Positions 21,554-33,221 of a stretch of 64,000 bases of DNA are shown in pieces. The stretch comes from Zymoseptoria tritici IPO323. Its lineage: Eukaryota; Ascomycota; Dothideomycetes; Mycosphaerellales; Mycosphaerellaceae. Within the stretch, counting starts at the first letter, position 1. Each line of letters opens with the position of its first letter. The notes under the pieces were generated by a model, which did no database searches, was not told the DNA's origin, and was given only the letters and a program-made list of their open reading frames with translations. The stretch lies in contig NC_018202.1 of NCBI RefSeq assembly GCF_000219625.1, forward strand, positions 372,001-436,000. Direction: 5' to 3'. The translations under genes and the position numbers were made by a program.

Positions 21554-24500
21554 TTAACGTCGTCGACGTAGTACGTACACGGGTGTATAACTAATCTGCG
21601 TCTCGTAAAGGGCGTTTACACGTAAATTGGTCGTGCTAATGCCTAAAAGGGCGGTTAGTAAGTGCCTAAATGTAATGTTAAGGGCGTCTAACGTGTACAC
21701 ATGCGAGGCAGGTAATAGCATAGCTGTTAGTAAGTAAGGTTAGTCGCTATCGAAGTAAATATTACCTGCCTCGTCTTCGCTATTAGGATCCTAAGGCGTC
21801 CTTATTAGTCTAGGAGTAATGTCTGTTACTACTATACGGCGGAGGTAAGGATCTATTATTAGGTCCGGTAGTTCTATGTTTACTAGGATTAGATCTTAGT
21901 CTGCCTGTACAATCTAAGAGTCCTTTACAACTACATTCTTATTGAACCTCTCTAGTCGACTGCTACCCTTTACGTTAGTTACTAGGTTCTTAATACCTAT
22001 AGCATATAAGTCTATAGCGTAAAAAGGGAGGACTGCATTCGCATCTAGATCGACTGCCTTCGTCGGCAGTGTTTCCTAGTAACAAATCGTTGCGACTGCA
22101 TATATCTCCTCGACTAACTTTGGTAAGGTATGCTTGGTATTCGTTACCTCCCCGAACCTAGCCTCGATAACCTCTCGTAGGTAGCCGGTATAGGTCGCTA
22201 AAAGCGCGGCTTCTTTTAGTTAGTTCTCGACGTCGAACATGCCGTTGCGCCGGCTGGCTATTAATGTCTTTAGATACCAGTTAAGAAACTTATTCGCCCT
22301 ATCGATCTCGAACTAACTATTGTCCGCACCGGCTATATTTACTAGTCCGTTAGCTAGCATAGCCCGCTATAGTATCGGATAAGACGTCTCGGTGTCTGTT
22401 AACTACTTCATCTATAGTATAATAAATGCGTAATTCTTGTGTAATCTGGCGTGGAAGATTAAGATGCATTAGTTAATTACCCGGCGGAGTAGTCTAATAT
22501 CCGCATACTTTACGGCTCGCGACAGTATCTAATACGTCTCGACGATATAAAGGAATCGGATGTAATTCCTACGCTCTTCGTTGCCGTCGGCTATGGCGGC
22601 AGCCTTGTTAGTCGCACTAGCCTTCTTCGACTAATGCCTCTTTAATAAATACGAGTTCTTTGCCTTAATAGTGTCTCCCTCTAGGTAGTCCGCATCTAAC
22701 GAGCGGGCCTTATGCGAGAAGGCCTTCTCGTAGACCTTATCTATTAGACTAGTAAACCCTTGGCGAGTAAGTGCGCGAATGTAGGTCGATATCGCTGTCC
22801 GACTATATACGACTAGCTTAAGCTCTTCGTACACAAATGCGAGTATTCTAGTATTAAAACTGTCTAAGGTTAGACGCTCTAGGTAGCTGTAGGGTGCATA
22901 GAATAAGGGGCATATCTTCCTTTCTATTAGTCCTCGATAGACTATTAATAAAGATTTGGTAGCGTAGCCTTCCCGCCTATTAAAGTTATTCTCGATTGCC
23001 TAGATAAGGCACATCTTTAGGTAGAACAAACCTAGTAACGGTAGTACCTATTACATCTTGTCGAATGCGTCGTCGTTCTCTCGAGCCTCCTTAAGGTATG
23101 TCCGGATGTTCTTTACCGACAACTAGTCGCTATATATTAGGAAGATAACATTCGTCCGATCGTATATATAGTATTCTAGCTTCTTTCTTAGCGACCGCGT
23201 TCGTAGAATGTGTAGTACCGTACCCGGCGACTGTCTAAGCGCCCTTAGGGGTCCGCTAGGTGTACTATAACTACGTAGGGCCGACGAATCGCGTCTGCCG
23301 TATAGAAAACTACTACTTGTTGCCGCGGATAGCTGTTAGGAAGTCGCAGGGGTGCTCTAGGCGGACGCAGAAGTCGACTATATCGCCGGATACGGTAGTT
23401 AGGAGGTTATAGGCGTGCTCTAGGACAGCTGAAAAGTAGACTAGGTTGCTGGATATTGCTGCTAGGATAGCTGAAAAGTAGACTAGGTTGCCGGATATTG
23501 CTGTTAGGATAGCTAGAAAGTCGACTAGGTCGCCGGATATTGCTACTAGGATAGCTAGAAAGTCGACTAGGTCGCCGGATATTGCTGCTAGGATAGCTAG
23601 AAAGTCGACTAGGTCGCCGGATACTACTGTTAGGATAGCTAGAAAGTAGACTAGGTTGCCGGATACTGCTGTTAGGATAGTTGAACAGTAGACTAGGTTG
23701 CTAGGAGTGTTTAATAGGACGACCTTCCGTATCTTAGGTAGCGTCGCTATTAGCGGCAGGATAAGGATTCCGGTAGTAGATTTGCTAGCTACTAGTAGCG
23801 CCTTAGTAGTTATAAATAGTATCCCCTCTAGCCCTCGAGGATTGTGCGTCTTAGTACTGTAAGAACTCGTTATACATGTCTCTATATCCGAGTTAGCGCT
23901 CGAGAATGTGCTCGATTACGGTATATATGCCTTTAGTCGTACCCTCGTGTTCGAACATAAGATTTAGTATATACGTTACGCTTTTCTGCTTCTCTAGCCG
24001 GTCGATTGTAGGAAATGTAGGGAAGCTAGCGACATTATCCTAGTCGATCTTGCTCTTTCTATGCTTATTATATGTAGCGGTCTCCCTACTAGTGCCCGGG
24101 TTAGTGCTAGACACTCCTGTTCGATTACTACGACGCGGAGGATCGTTATCGGTAGTAGTATCGACACCTAAATAATACGCGACTACGTTAGGATACAATC
24201 TAACGATAGCCGAGGCAATAAGGCTACGTAAGATTTGTTTCTAGACAGCGTCGTATCGATTGCCGTCTCCTTCGAGTACGTCTACGAGCTAAAGAGGCTT
24301 ATTCTTACGAAAATACTCCCGCTTTAGACTAGTCTGCGGCACCTCGATGCTTTTAAGCACTATGCTAGTTGTAACATGCTTTAGTTTATCCTTACAGTTA
24401 TGCCTATACTCCCCGGTTTTGCAGTAGATGTCTAGGTTATCGTAGACACTATATATATAGCAATCTCGTCTAAAGCCGGTAATACGGTCCTTCGCTAGGG

Positions 24501-25347
24501 AGTACAGTTGTCGATTATAGCGGTATATGCTTTTCGGTAACGCGTAGACACCTATTCCGGACAGTACTGCGATTACCCGCCGCTTTACGCCCTAGCTCTG
24601 GAGATATAATCCTAGCTAGTTCGGGAACTAACTATAGTATCGCGGATGCTATGTCCGTCTAAGTAAGCTAGTAACCAGACCTACGCGCCTAAGCATGTAA
24701 TTAGCTAGGACAGCCTTCCGTAGTAGACCTAATATTCCCTTAAAGAGTGCCTATATTAACGGTACGCACTCTCCTATCGACTAAACCGCACCCTTGTAAT
24801 CCAGATCTTCTGTAGGCATCTTTTAGTCCTACTACCCGAACTCCTAAAAACGTAAGCATATGTCCGTATATACACCGGACCTCCTTACCTAGCGCCCCCG
24901 CAACATCTCTAGTTCGTTACACACTGCTTCCGTGTTTATCTACTTACCGGGAGGCATATACTTAGATACTCTTGTATATATCTAATCTTTCTGCAACAGA
25001 CTAGCTAACCTCTTAGTCCTAGTAGCTGCCGTCTCTGCCTAATTAGACGACGAGGCGCCCTTCTTATATAAGATATACAGCTCTATAAAGGTCCCAAATG
25101 TTATCCCTAACTCCTTTATTTAGGCTAGTAGGAGGTCTACCTTCTCTCTCTTCGTCTTGCCTTCGCCGTAACGATTTCTCGGTCTCCGGACACTAGCATC
25201 CCGACTCTTGCTCGATCTAGACCCGCTAGCATTCGACGTCGACTAGGAGGGCGTTCGGACTAGAGGCGCCGGCTTAGGTAATTTGCGTTTACGCTACGGA
25301 CGCCCCCTTCGGGCAGCTTAAGTCGAGGCTTCTATAACTGTAGACAT
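21554..25347 (-). pseudogene. DUF6589-like gene, inactivated by RIP
   Basis: The frame starts at ATG 25,347 and ends at TAA 21,554 (about 1,264 codons if read through). The N-terminus is basic and is followed by a helical segment with LGITFGTFIELYIL and then RLASLLQKD. This resembles the start of the DUF6589 family of fungal transposon-associated proteins as I know it. Further on are VYDNLDIYCKTGEYRHN and, after a repeat region, DQLSVKNIRTYLKEA and LPLLGLFYLKM, matching the family's DN, GDQL and GDFH-type blocks. The frame shifts between about 23,950 and 23,160, so an intron or an indel lies there. Stops are otherwise TAG or TAA from CpA. The role of DUF6589 is unknown; the assignment rests on pattern memory and needs a profile search. 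Confidence 0.5.
23381..23716 (-). repeat. 42-bp tandem repeat inside the DUF6589-like gene
   Basis: GGATAGCT-headed units recur every 42 bp (23,423, 23,465, 23,507, 23,549 and onward), with a decayed unit before 23,423. On the minus strand each unit encodes 14 residues of the type RPSRLSSYPSSNIR. The period is a multiple of three and would keep the frame. It lies in the interval where the reading frame of the host gene changes. Confidence 0.85.
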
Positions 25348-25527
25348 ATGCACAAGGACAATATACTAGTAGAGAGAGATAACGAGGCGATGTTAAGGGC
25401 TCGAGCGGGGCTATTATTATAATACGCTAAAATCTGAAATCCTTAGCAAAACAGTCTATATCTTTAACTAGTCGACCTCTTTATAGACACTATCGACATC
25501 TAAACCCTACTAACTAAACTAATGCTT

Positions 25528-28500
25528 TTAGGGTACTACGTTCGCTACCCGCGTCCGACTGCGCGACGTTATTATAATTATTAGTTCGGGCGACACTATA
25601 GCCGGCACCGGAGAAGCTAACCGACGTCTAGCTGGCCGAATCTAGTTCGGATTTAATACAGTGCCGAAACAACAGCCGTCCGAACGAACTCTATTGTCGG
25701 ATGCTTTAGGCATAGCCTTTCGATAGCTAGTAGAAACTCCGGAATACGCTCTAGGCGGCGGGGTAGGACAGCGGACGGAAGAGCTAGGCGCGCGATTAGG
25801 AGGGAGGACGGCTCTACTAGATTGCGCCTGCATAACCTTTAGCCTTTTAGGGACAGGCGTAGGCGGCTTACCGACTAGAGGGCTAGGCTCTCGTACCGGA
25901 CCGGCGTAAGGACTATAGACGGACTAAGCGGCAAGCTTATAATCTAGCTTACTAGCAGCCCTTACATCGTCCGAAGCGGACCTAGGAGATCGCTTAGGAC
26001 TTGTAGAGAGTTCGAGACTTAGATAGCGCTTCTGCGCACGAATACGATGCGCCCCGACGCGTTCCTAACTCTCCTGTAATTCCTAGGCCTCGACCAATTG
26101 CGCTAGCTTAAGTAACACCGACAGCTTCGAAACTAGTATAGTTACAAGCTTAGGAGACGGTCGGAAGTCTACGGCAGAACAGGCTAGCTCGACCTAGTAG
26201 GCTATTACGTCTCCCTTCGTACAAGGCGAGCCGAATGTAGAAGTAAGATGCGCGATTACCGTCTAAGGCAGAAGAGAACTGGGCATACTAGGGAATAGTG
26301 CCTTTTTGTAATACAATTTAGCTACGCCAGGCTCCTATTTGTTTAGACCCTCGCGGATCGTCTTCTCGTACGGGCGTCTGGCATAGGCGGCATCTAGGTC
26401 CGCCGAAGACGGAATCTATTTGGAAAAGCGGTCGGTAGGCAATATTATATCCTAGTCGTAGATGTCGTAGCAGTTCTTGCGGATACGCCCTTTAGGCAGT
26501 AGCTCTACGAAGGGCTTTAAAGCAGCGACGCGACGACAGTCGACCGGACTATCTGCATTACGTCTAGCGTTCACAAACTCCTATATAGAATAGTTTATGT
26601 TGTCGCGCTTCTACTAAGGACCTAGTTTCGCCCTCGGCTTCTTGCGTACCGCCGACAGCAGTCCGACAGGCGCCGGCTTGTTAGCATCTAATCTAGCGTT
26701 AGATAGCGCATCGGCGAGATTACCAGCCTCTTTCTCCTGCTCCGAGTTTAAGAATCTGTCCGGGACTATACGAGTCTAGTTTAGTCGGGCCGGCGACCAG
26801 GGGCCTACGATCTATTAGTCGTAAAGGAAGGTAAAAGTTCCGGTACCCTACTACTTACTGTTACGTATAGCGCGCCCGGCTCGCTATATAATAGTCCGCA
26901 TGCTAGCGTTCTGCGGAAGGCGGTATTAAACGACCTATTTAATGTTAGGCAGGTCGACGCCTAGACTAAGAGCCTTAGTCGCGAACAGGATCCAGATCTT
27001 CGAGTCTGGTTTCTGGAACTCCTTAATTAAATTCGCCTACGTTCGCCTAGCCGTCCTGCCGTAGTAGGTTCTTACTATAGCATAGATCTAGTTAATCGTT
27101 AGGCTTCTAGAGAATTAGGCATATAGGTAGGACCGGAGGCTGGACGCCGCGGTGTAGATACCCGAGCGACTGTCGATAAACACTACTATTTTCTTAATCG
27201 ACTAGGGATTCGGCACTCTATTAGCTCCGGCAAGGCGATCGGTTAGATATCGAAGTGTCTTATAGTTCCCGAGCATACTATCTAGAATAGCGCAACATCG
27301 TATAGATATCTTAGATTAGTTAATCGAATCCTGCACGACAACCGTGTCGTCATAAAAGCCGGAGGCTGTCCGATACTTAATAAGGGTGTCCGGCTCGAGA
27401 GTCGCTAAACAACTAAAGAAGCGAACACGATTAGTTAGGGTAGACCGAAGATTCTTTAGATAGGTATATTCTTTCCGAAATCCTCTACCCTCTATCCCCT
27501 ACTAGTAAACTAGGTAGAACTCGTCTAATATAAAGAGGCTAAGCCTTTGCCTTACCGCCGGTTTAACTATTAGTTTTATAAACTACGACTGCATCGCTAT
27601 CTTAGAAGACAACATCAGGTAGGTACACTTCCCGGAATACAGCAGCTTCTACTGCTAGTTAGCAAGCTCTGCCTTAGTGTTCGAGTTTAATACTAACAGT
27701 TTTCCCTTTAGACACTCGATCTTCTCGAGCTGTTCCTTACTAATCTAATTAAGTAGAAGCACTAAGATCGACATCTTCTTCCGTATTAGCGCCTATAACT
27801 AATATGCTAGACTCTTGCCTACCGAGGTGGCCGCAATCTAGACTAGGTCTTTCTTCTCAAAGAGCAGGTGCCGCAGTACACGGACTTGTGGCTTTTAGGC
27901 ATAATACGGATACATTAGACGGACCGCGCGCTTAGTTATGTCTACCTGCTCCGCTATACTTGTAGCTTGTTGTCCGTCTGGAAGTACGGGCGTTTCGACG
28001 GCATAGTTAATCTAGCGGCATACCTTATTAAACGCGCGGCGGCGCGCTATTGTAACTAGCTAGTCTAGTATATTAGTAGGCAGAGAAATAGAAGGTGTGT
28101 AGCATTCGTTAGGGGCCCCGACCTAAGCGGCTTCGACTACGTCTACATTATAGGCATTCCTCTACGCCGACTAGAATACCCGCTCTAGTAGCCGCCTAAC
28201 TAACACGTCGTCTTCTTCGACCGGAATCTCTTCGGTTAGTGCTAATACTATCTTCTCTAGCTATCCTTCCCGCCGAATAAAATGCACTTTTATGCTGCCC
28301 CTATACAAAATTGTCTAAAGGGCAATGTCTAATGCTAACGGTTCTATAGGGTTTTGTAGACTACCCTAGAGGTCCTCGCTATTATCGAAGTTACTTAGGA
28401 CGTTAGACAGACTATTACTGTCGTTGTCGTCGTCGTCGTCGACTACCCGAATGCGCTTAGGCACGCTAGCAAAAGCAGTAATTTCTAGACGCGAAAACGA

Positions 28501-28653
28501 CTCGTCCGATCGATCCTCCTTATTAGTCGCCTTATCTAACGTATTGCTAACTTGTCCGGACTCGCTAGCGCCAAAGCTGCTCGAGGTACTCGTTGCGAAA
28601 GATCGGGTTAGGTTGGAATTTAACTTAGAAAGACGAGATTTATAGCGCGGCAT
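25528..28653 (-). pseudogene. RecQ-like superfamily 2 helicase, inactivated by RIP
   Basis: A single frame of 1,042 codons runs from ATG 28,653 to TAA 25,528, with no frameshift at any of the points checked (28,653, 27,864, 27,537, 26,892, 25,833). Helicase motifs appear in order: AATSVGKS (Walker A, residues 274-281), LFILDEFY (motif II, 373-380, where Y is probably a mutated H of DEFH), a TLEP segment after a damaged SAT (motif III, about 410), FATKALSLGVDLP (motif V, about 565) and II*RAGRA (motif VI, 588-595, with a stop for Q). This is the set seen in RecQ-like helicases carried by fungal mobile and subtelomeric elements. The N-terminus is Ser-rich with an Asp run, and the C-terminal 300 residues are basic and Pro/Ser-rich. 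Nearly all stops are TAG. It is the first gene of the minus-strand series. Confidence 0.75.
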
Positions 28654-29016
28654 CCTAAAATCGGCTTTAGTTAAGTTAGGGAGCGGACGGCTAGCTATCT
28701 AATAGACAAATTTTGGTCAGTATTGGACAAAAACTAAAGGAGGAGTAGGCATTGCCGTCTCGCTATACAAACGCGTTAGTTAGACTAAAGATACGCGAAA
28801 GCCTACTCTTCGTTCGTCTAACGCGTTAGGTCAAAACAAATAGTAGGAGGTTGTAGAGCACGTTAATCTGCATTAGATAACTAAGCCGGATTTTTAGATT
28901 TCATACCTGGTAATGCTGTCGTCGCCGTTAGTCGTACAGACGCGTTTAGGTGCTAACACTCTATGTTAGTGTAATTTATATATAAAGCTAACACTCTATT
29001 ACCAAAAAACACTAGT
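28654..29016. other. Upstream region and right end of the RIP block
   Basis: No gene is present. The sequence is TpA-rich and would hold the promoter of the helicase frame. ACGCGTTAG-type words and GCTAACACTCTAT are each repeated. The composition break falls at about 29,010-29,017, after CACTAGTTAGG, and is taken as the end of the element. Confidence 0.5.
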
Positions 29017-29125
29017 TAGGCCCTCAGACCACCTACAGTAGGGCTAGGTGCTTGCACCTGATTGGCCTGATACGCGAGGTGGTCTGAGCGTCTGAGACTA
29101 CCAGCTCAAGACGGCGGGGAAAGCT

Positions 29126-29244
29126 GAACATCTTGACCTCACTGTCGTCTGAACATCTTGACATTTTGACCTCACTGTCGTCTCAACATCTTGACCTCAC
29201 TGTCGTCTCAACATCTTGACCTCACTGTCGTCTCAACATCTTGG
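29126..29244. repeat. 25-bp minisatellite at the RIP-block border
   Basis: Four units built on CAACATCTTGACCTCACTGT plus CGTCT occur at 29,126, 29,151, 29,184 and 29,209, with a partial fifth. The second is lengthened by 8 bp (TTGACATT). The copies are nearly identical and CpA-rich, so they have escaped RIP although they lie about 110 bp from the mutated block. Confidence 0.9.
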
Positions 29245-31040
29245 CTCTACCGACAATTCCGCCTGTCCGCTCTGTCCTCCTGAAACCGTCCTTTACGTGC
29301 CGCCCGTAGGCGCCATTCCGCTGCCAAAATCGGCGCTAGCCGTCTTTCTTCGCGTCGTCACAGATGGACCTTTCCCTTCCCGAAGCATTCGAGTCACGAA
29401 TCTTTGGAGATCTCCCGGAAATCGCCTTTGGGAACGAGATGGCTTGCCAGGCGGTCTGCGTCGGACTCGCTGCGAAAGATGCACCAAGGATAGTTGAGCG
29501 ATGAGTGGAACGCAGAGCGGACTGCGACAGCGGCAGCCCAGTCCTTTATCGCGGCCGTTGTCCAAGATTCCGTCCGTTATTGGCCTCTGCATCCTACTCG
29601 GCGGCTTCATGCTCTCCGACAAGTACGTGCATGATCTCAAACGAAAGCCTCCGTGCCGTACTGACCTTTATTATGCAGAAAACACGCTCGCGAGAACTTT
29701 CGCAACTCACGCCATTCCAGCAGCACTGGCGTTTGGCTGATAACGTCACGTTTCCCTTGTCAGGATGGGCAGAAAGCCGACAGAAAAGAGGCAGCCGATG
29801 TGGAATGGAACGTGGACATGACTACAACGTGCTGGATGTTAATCGATGATGATTTGGAGCACGAGAGTCATTCCGGAGGTTACAGCATAGATCGTTCGAG
29901 CTTTGGGACAACTAGCAAGGCGGTTCGGTGCCCGCCGCTCCGGCGAGGTGCCACCGCTGCTCTTCGGACCCAGCGTCTCATCTTGACTACACACATCAAT
30001 TCACCGAATGATGCTCCAGTTCGGGTGCTGAAGTCCAAAAACAAGCGTGGCACAGTCCAGTGGCCTCACAAACGCCTATTTGGATATGCAGTACGTACAG
30101 TGAGACTGCTTCCTTTCAGCTCGTCGGCGACAGCTTCTTCTGACGACTCTTCCACGACTCGAACAACAATGTACAATAGTTCATGTGCAGCAGTCTAAAG
30201 CTTGACAACCGGCAATCGGATTCGCAAGCGTCTTGCCCGTTCGCTCTGAGCTTTACCTCTTCTCGTCAGCTATCACGATCGCCCTCCATTTGCTTGCCTC
30301 AAACGACATGCCAGTCCTCACTATTTCCTCCGGCTAATCCTTGTTCTTTCGACCGGCAGGACTCGCATCATCGGACCGGACGTATTTCACGAAAATCGAA
30401 AGTTTGAAAAAAGCCCGCGAGAATACCCATTTTGACTGCCTCGCCGTGGATCTCCACCCGCCGACCGGCGAGCGACGAGTGTCTGGTCGCCGAACGAGCA
30501 TGTTATCATCCAGTACACATGGTCCATGTTCGGACTATTGCGCAACTCATTCTGCCGCGCCGCCATTGAACGACAGCATACATCCGCCCCTCCATACCGC
30601 ACGACCTACTCCGCTCTCGCTAGCAAGCACACCAGCCTCTTCTCTGTACCGATGAAAGGCCAGGGAGACTGCGCAGTACGATTCTGTCCTTATGCAAATT
30701 GCGAAGCAGAACAAACAACCCAGCACACCGTTCTCCCTTTAGATGCGATCCTAGGCCCCCACTCGGATCTGACATAGTCAGCGTGGTGCACCCTTCGAGG
30801 CGCCTCCAGTCCCTCCGGTCAGCTAGATGGCAGTCGGCTTAGCCAGCTCGATGGCTCTCTGCCTCAGGGGCGTCCTCTCTCGGCACGACTGTCTTGGTAC
30901 GGTAACCGAAGTCCCGCGCCCACGAAGGGTCCCTGGAGAGGCGGTATTGGACTGGGTGGAGCAGGCCATCGGCTGCACGGTGTCGCTGGCCCCGCCGGAC
31001 AGCGTGGCGCAGGCTGGCTCGATGGTCAGACCTTGCGTTA
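29245..31040. other. Ordinary-composition DNA with weak coding candidates
   Basis: Medium frames on the plus strand (29,501-29,740, 29,800-30,198, 30,526-30,777) are protein-like but short and not joined. A minus-strand frame at 29,293-29,640 is also open. No domain motif was recognised. The segment may hold a decayed intron-containing gene. Confidence 0.25.
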
Positions 31041-31047
31041 GCAACGT

Positions 31048-31380
31048 CTACGTACTGGTGAACAGCTGCTCCATTACACCGGAGACGTGCGTGTCGATAT
31101 TGAGGATTGATTGCCCCAGTCTGCCTTCCGGCACGACGGAGATCCCTTCTTCCTTTAGGGTGATGAATTGCCTGTATTCAGGGACTTCTGAAATCTGCTT
31201 ACCTGCGTTGGTCAAGTCCTTGGCCAACCACTTTTCATGGTCCGCGATCATGTCGACTGCACATTCAACTGCATCAGCGAGGACTGGGCCGAGGTAACTT
31301 TGCGTGCCTGTCCTATCACGCCGAGTTGGTTTAGCATTAGTCGACTGAGAACGGGTTGAGACGTGCTCGGCAGGTTCCAT
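31048..31380 (-). CDS. Hypothetical protein exon
   Basis: The minus-strand frame (110 codons from an ATG at 31,380) has balanced composition and alternating hydrophobic and charged residues, for example DAVECAVDMIADHEKWLAKD and YRQFITLKEEGISVVPEGRL. It looks like a folded helical domain. The frame stays open upstream to about 31,480 with a basic PQPQQARTRRTPKK stretch, so the true start may be further 5'. It ends at a normal stop. No family was recognised. The plus-strand frame over the same bases is Cys/Ser-rich and less likely. Confidence 0.4.
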   Translation of the reverse strand: MEPAEHVSTRSQSTNAKPTRRDRTGTQSYLGPVLADAVECAVDMIADHEKWLAKDLTNAGKQISEVPEYRQFITLKEEGISVVPEGRLGQSILNIDTHVSGVMEQLFTST

Positions 31381-31480
31381 TCCGAGGAATGTGGCCTTCT
31401 TTGGAGTCCGTCTAGTCCGCGCCTGCTGCGGCTGAGGAGCTTGAATTTGGTGGCGATTACAGGAATTAGATCTCTGCAGC

Positions 31481-32723
31481 TAAGACTTCCTCAAACAGAC
31501 TCACGATCTTCAAGCTTGGCCCTGTGGTCGCCTTCAGCCCTTGAGGCAGCATCTGCCGGTCTAGTGCAACCGCCGAGGACGTGTATACTCTGGTCGATTC
31601 AAACGATCTGAATTTTCTGCGTCAACGGTTGATCATGTCAGAGGTTACTGGCCGACCCTTTGCCACAGCCCGCCCTCGCCCTCACCAGCCTTCGCCCACC
31701 ACTGTCGACCAGCCAAATCGATCTCAGCTTGCCCATGCTGGACAACACCACCTGCCGCTCTTAGCACTCTCCGGGCCAGAGTCAGCATGGACAACCACGA
31801 GACTGCCAGCGAGTTTCGGGCGTCGCTCGTCGACTCTAGCACGACATGCTTGACGACATGTCAGAGATCTCCACGGACGATTACGACACTGCCGCATCCC
31901 ACGAGGATCAGATCGGCTAGCTCACCCCAGAGCAAGCTACCAGCGACTTCGAGGATGAAGAAGAGGAGTTCAAGGTCATATCGCTGATGCTACCCTGAAG
32001 AGCAAGAGCAGTACGATGTCAACAGAAGAGGAGAACGACTTGATCGACAGCTACATAACGGATGATCTCGAGGACAAAGTCGTAAAGCATTCCCGAAAAC
32101 GTGGTAGAGGAACGAATTCTCATACCAGATGGCACGTCACTCCCTTTGAACTCCTCCTCCGGTCATCTCCTGTCAAGCAACGCAACATCTTTGTACCTTG
32201 ACTACTCTCCCTCGCTCCCAGCCGACGACAACTTCCCTTCTAGACGATTACCTACTTGCGGCGCCATGACGAAACCCTCGTGTCCAAGCGATGGCAATAT
32301 CTGCTCAGCAATCGTCTCCATTCTTCCTGGAGCATTCAACATCTGCGACTCCGTCAATCGAACAATATCTCTCGAACGGAAGCTCTTTAGCTTGACGATC
32401 CGTGACTTGACCAACACGGACCTCTACTGCGCACACTGGCTATCGCCGCGAGAGGATGGAGAGATGATTGTAGAAGTATCAGAGCAGATCAAGACGTGGA
32501 GCAGGCACAGTAGAGGGGAATGGGCACCCAGATAATTCGCCACTGATGGTTCTGGAGCTGAACCACCTCTACCTATTCAATGATGCCCGCCAGGTTCGAA
32601 TGCGACTTGGTTAATGAAGAGGCAGACTGCAGTTAGGATCTCGGCACTGTTCAGCATAACAAAGTCAGACTTGAAGTAGCGCGTCTTCTCAAGAGTAAGT
32701 ACTCTAAGCCGCAGTACATGTGG
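31481..32723. other. No supported gene; acidic plus-strand frames
   Basis: Around 31,850-32,100 the plus strand encodes acidic stretches (STDDYDTAASHEDQIG, FEDEEEEF and STEEENDLIDSY) in different frames. This suggests a decayed or spliced gene. A 144-codon frame at 32,101-32,535 follows. No motif identifies the product. Confidence 0.25.
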
Positions 32724-33221
32724 TCAACGAGGTACAGCGCGTAGCAAGAACCATCCCCAATGCGGCTTGACCGACAGAAAGGCAGTATGCGCTATAGACC
32801 GACCCGGCGCGCCATCGACCATACAAGGCAGCATCTCTCGTAAAGCTTTCAGCACAACAGGTGCCGATCGAGAAATAAGGGCATCGGTATGACTGTTCAA
32901 TGTCTGCTTCCGGAATGTCCTCGACAGAAAAAGGTAGATGTCTCCGTCGAGTCCGGTCCGGATTCTGGGCTGGTCGGGACCCCATCTACAGCGCTCAGCC
33001 TCGCCGACCAGCCTCTGCGGCAGACCTTTTAGCACCTCTATGCAGTACATTGCTAGCGCTGTTCTGTCGACAACACGTGCCCTGAAATGAGCAACACATG
33101 CAAGATGTAGCATACATTCTGCAAGAGCAATCCACTTCAGACCCTCGAGGCAAGTGTCGCAAAAGTCTTGACCGCGATCCGCGTCTAAATTAATCCTCCT
33201 TGTCAGACACAAGTCCACCAC
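32724..33221 (-). CDS. Hypothetical protein exon, probably of a gene extending to 33,610
   Basis: This minus-strand frame of 165 codons has a convincing globular composition (ALAECMLHLACVAHFRARVV, LDGDIYLFLSRTFRKQ). It lacks an ATG at its 5' end and opens right after a TGA. The frame just upstream (33,607-33,203) encodes MDVDSLEIRSRISDLTAKLE and ends with ECERDAEQWW at the junction, one base out of phase. The two are probably one gene separated by a frameshift or a small intron. No family is recognised. Confidence 0.4.
   Translation of the reverse strand: MVDLCLTRRINLDADRGQDFCDTCLEGLKWIALAECMLHLACVAHFRARVVDRTALAMYCIEVLKGLPQRLVGEAERCRWGPDQPRIRTGLDGDIYLFLSRTFRKQTLNSHTDALISRSAPVVLKALREMLPCMVDGAPGRSIAHTAFLSVKPHWGWFLLRAVPR

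Larger units (their letters stand above)
17460..29016 (-). mobile_element. RIP-killed multigene element (helicase plus DUF6589-like)
   Basis: The whole stretch is strongly CpA/TpG-depleted and TpA-rich, in sharp contrast with both flanks. Composition becomes normal at about 29,017, and on the left the block abuts the 16.7-kb element. Four reading frames lie head to tail on the minus strand, interrupted almost only by TAG and TAA codons. I did not find terminal repeats or a target-site duplication. A hairpin with a CCCCTTCGGGGG core at about 17,490 and a repeated GCTAACACTCTAT at 28,949 and 28,985 are candidates for end structures. No reverse transcriptase, integrase or tyrosine recombinase was recognised. 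The extent is set by composition, so both ends are approximate. Confidence 0.5.

Noticed and set aside
25528..28653. A true telomere-linked helicase gene proving a subtelomeric location
   Set aside because: The helicase type is compatible, but there is no terminal telomere array and similar helicases occur in internal transposons.
17460..29016. A Starship-type giant element
   Set aside because: No DUF3435 tyrosine recombinase (captain) could be read at either end, so the name is not justified.
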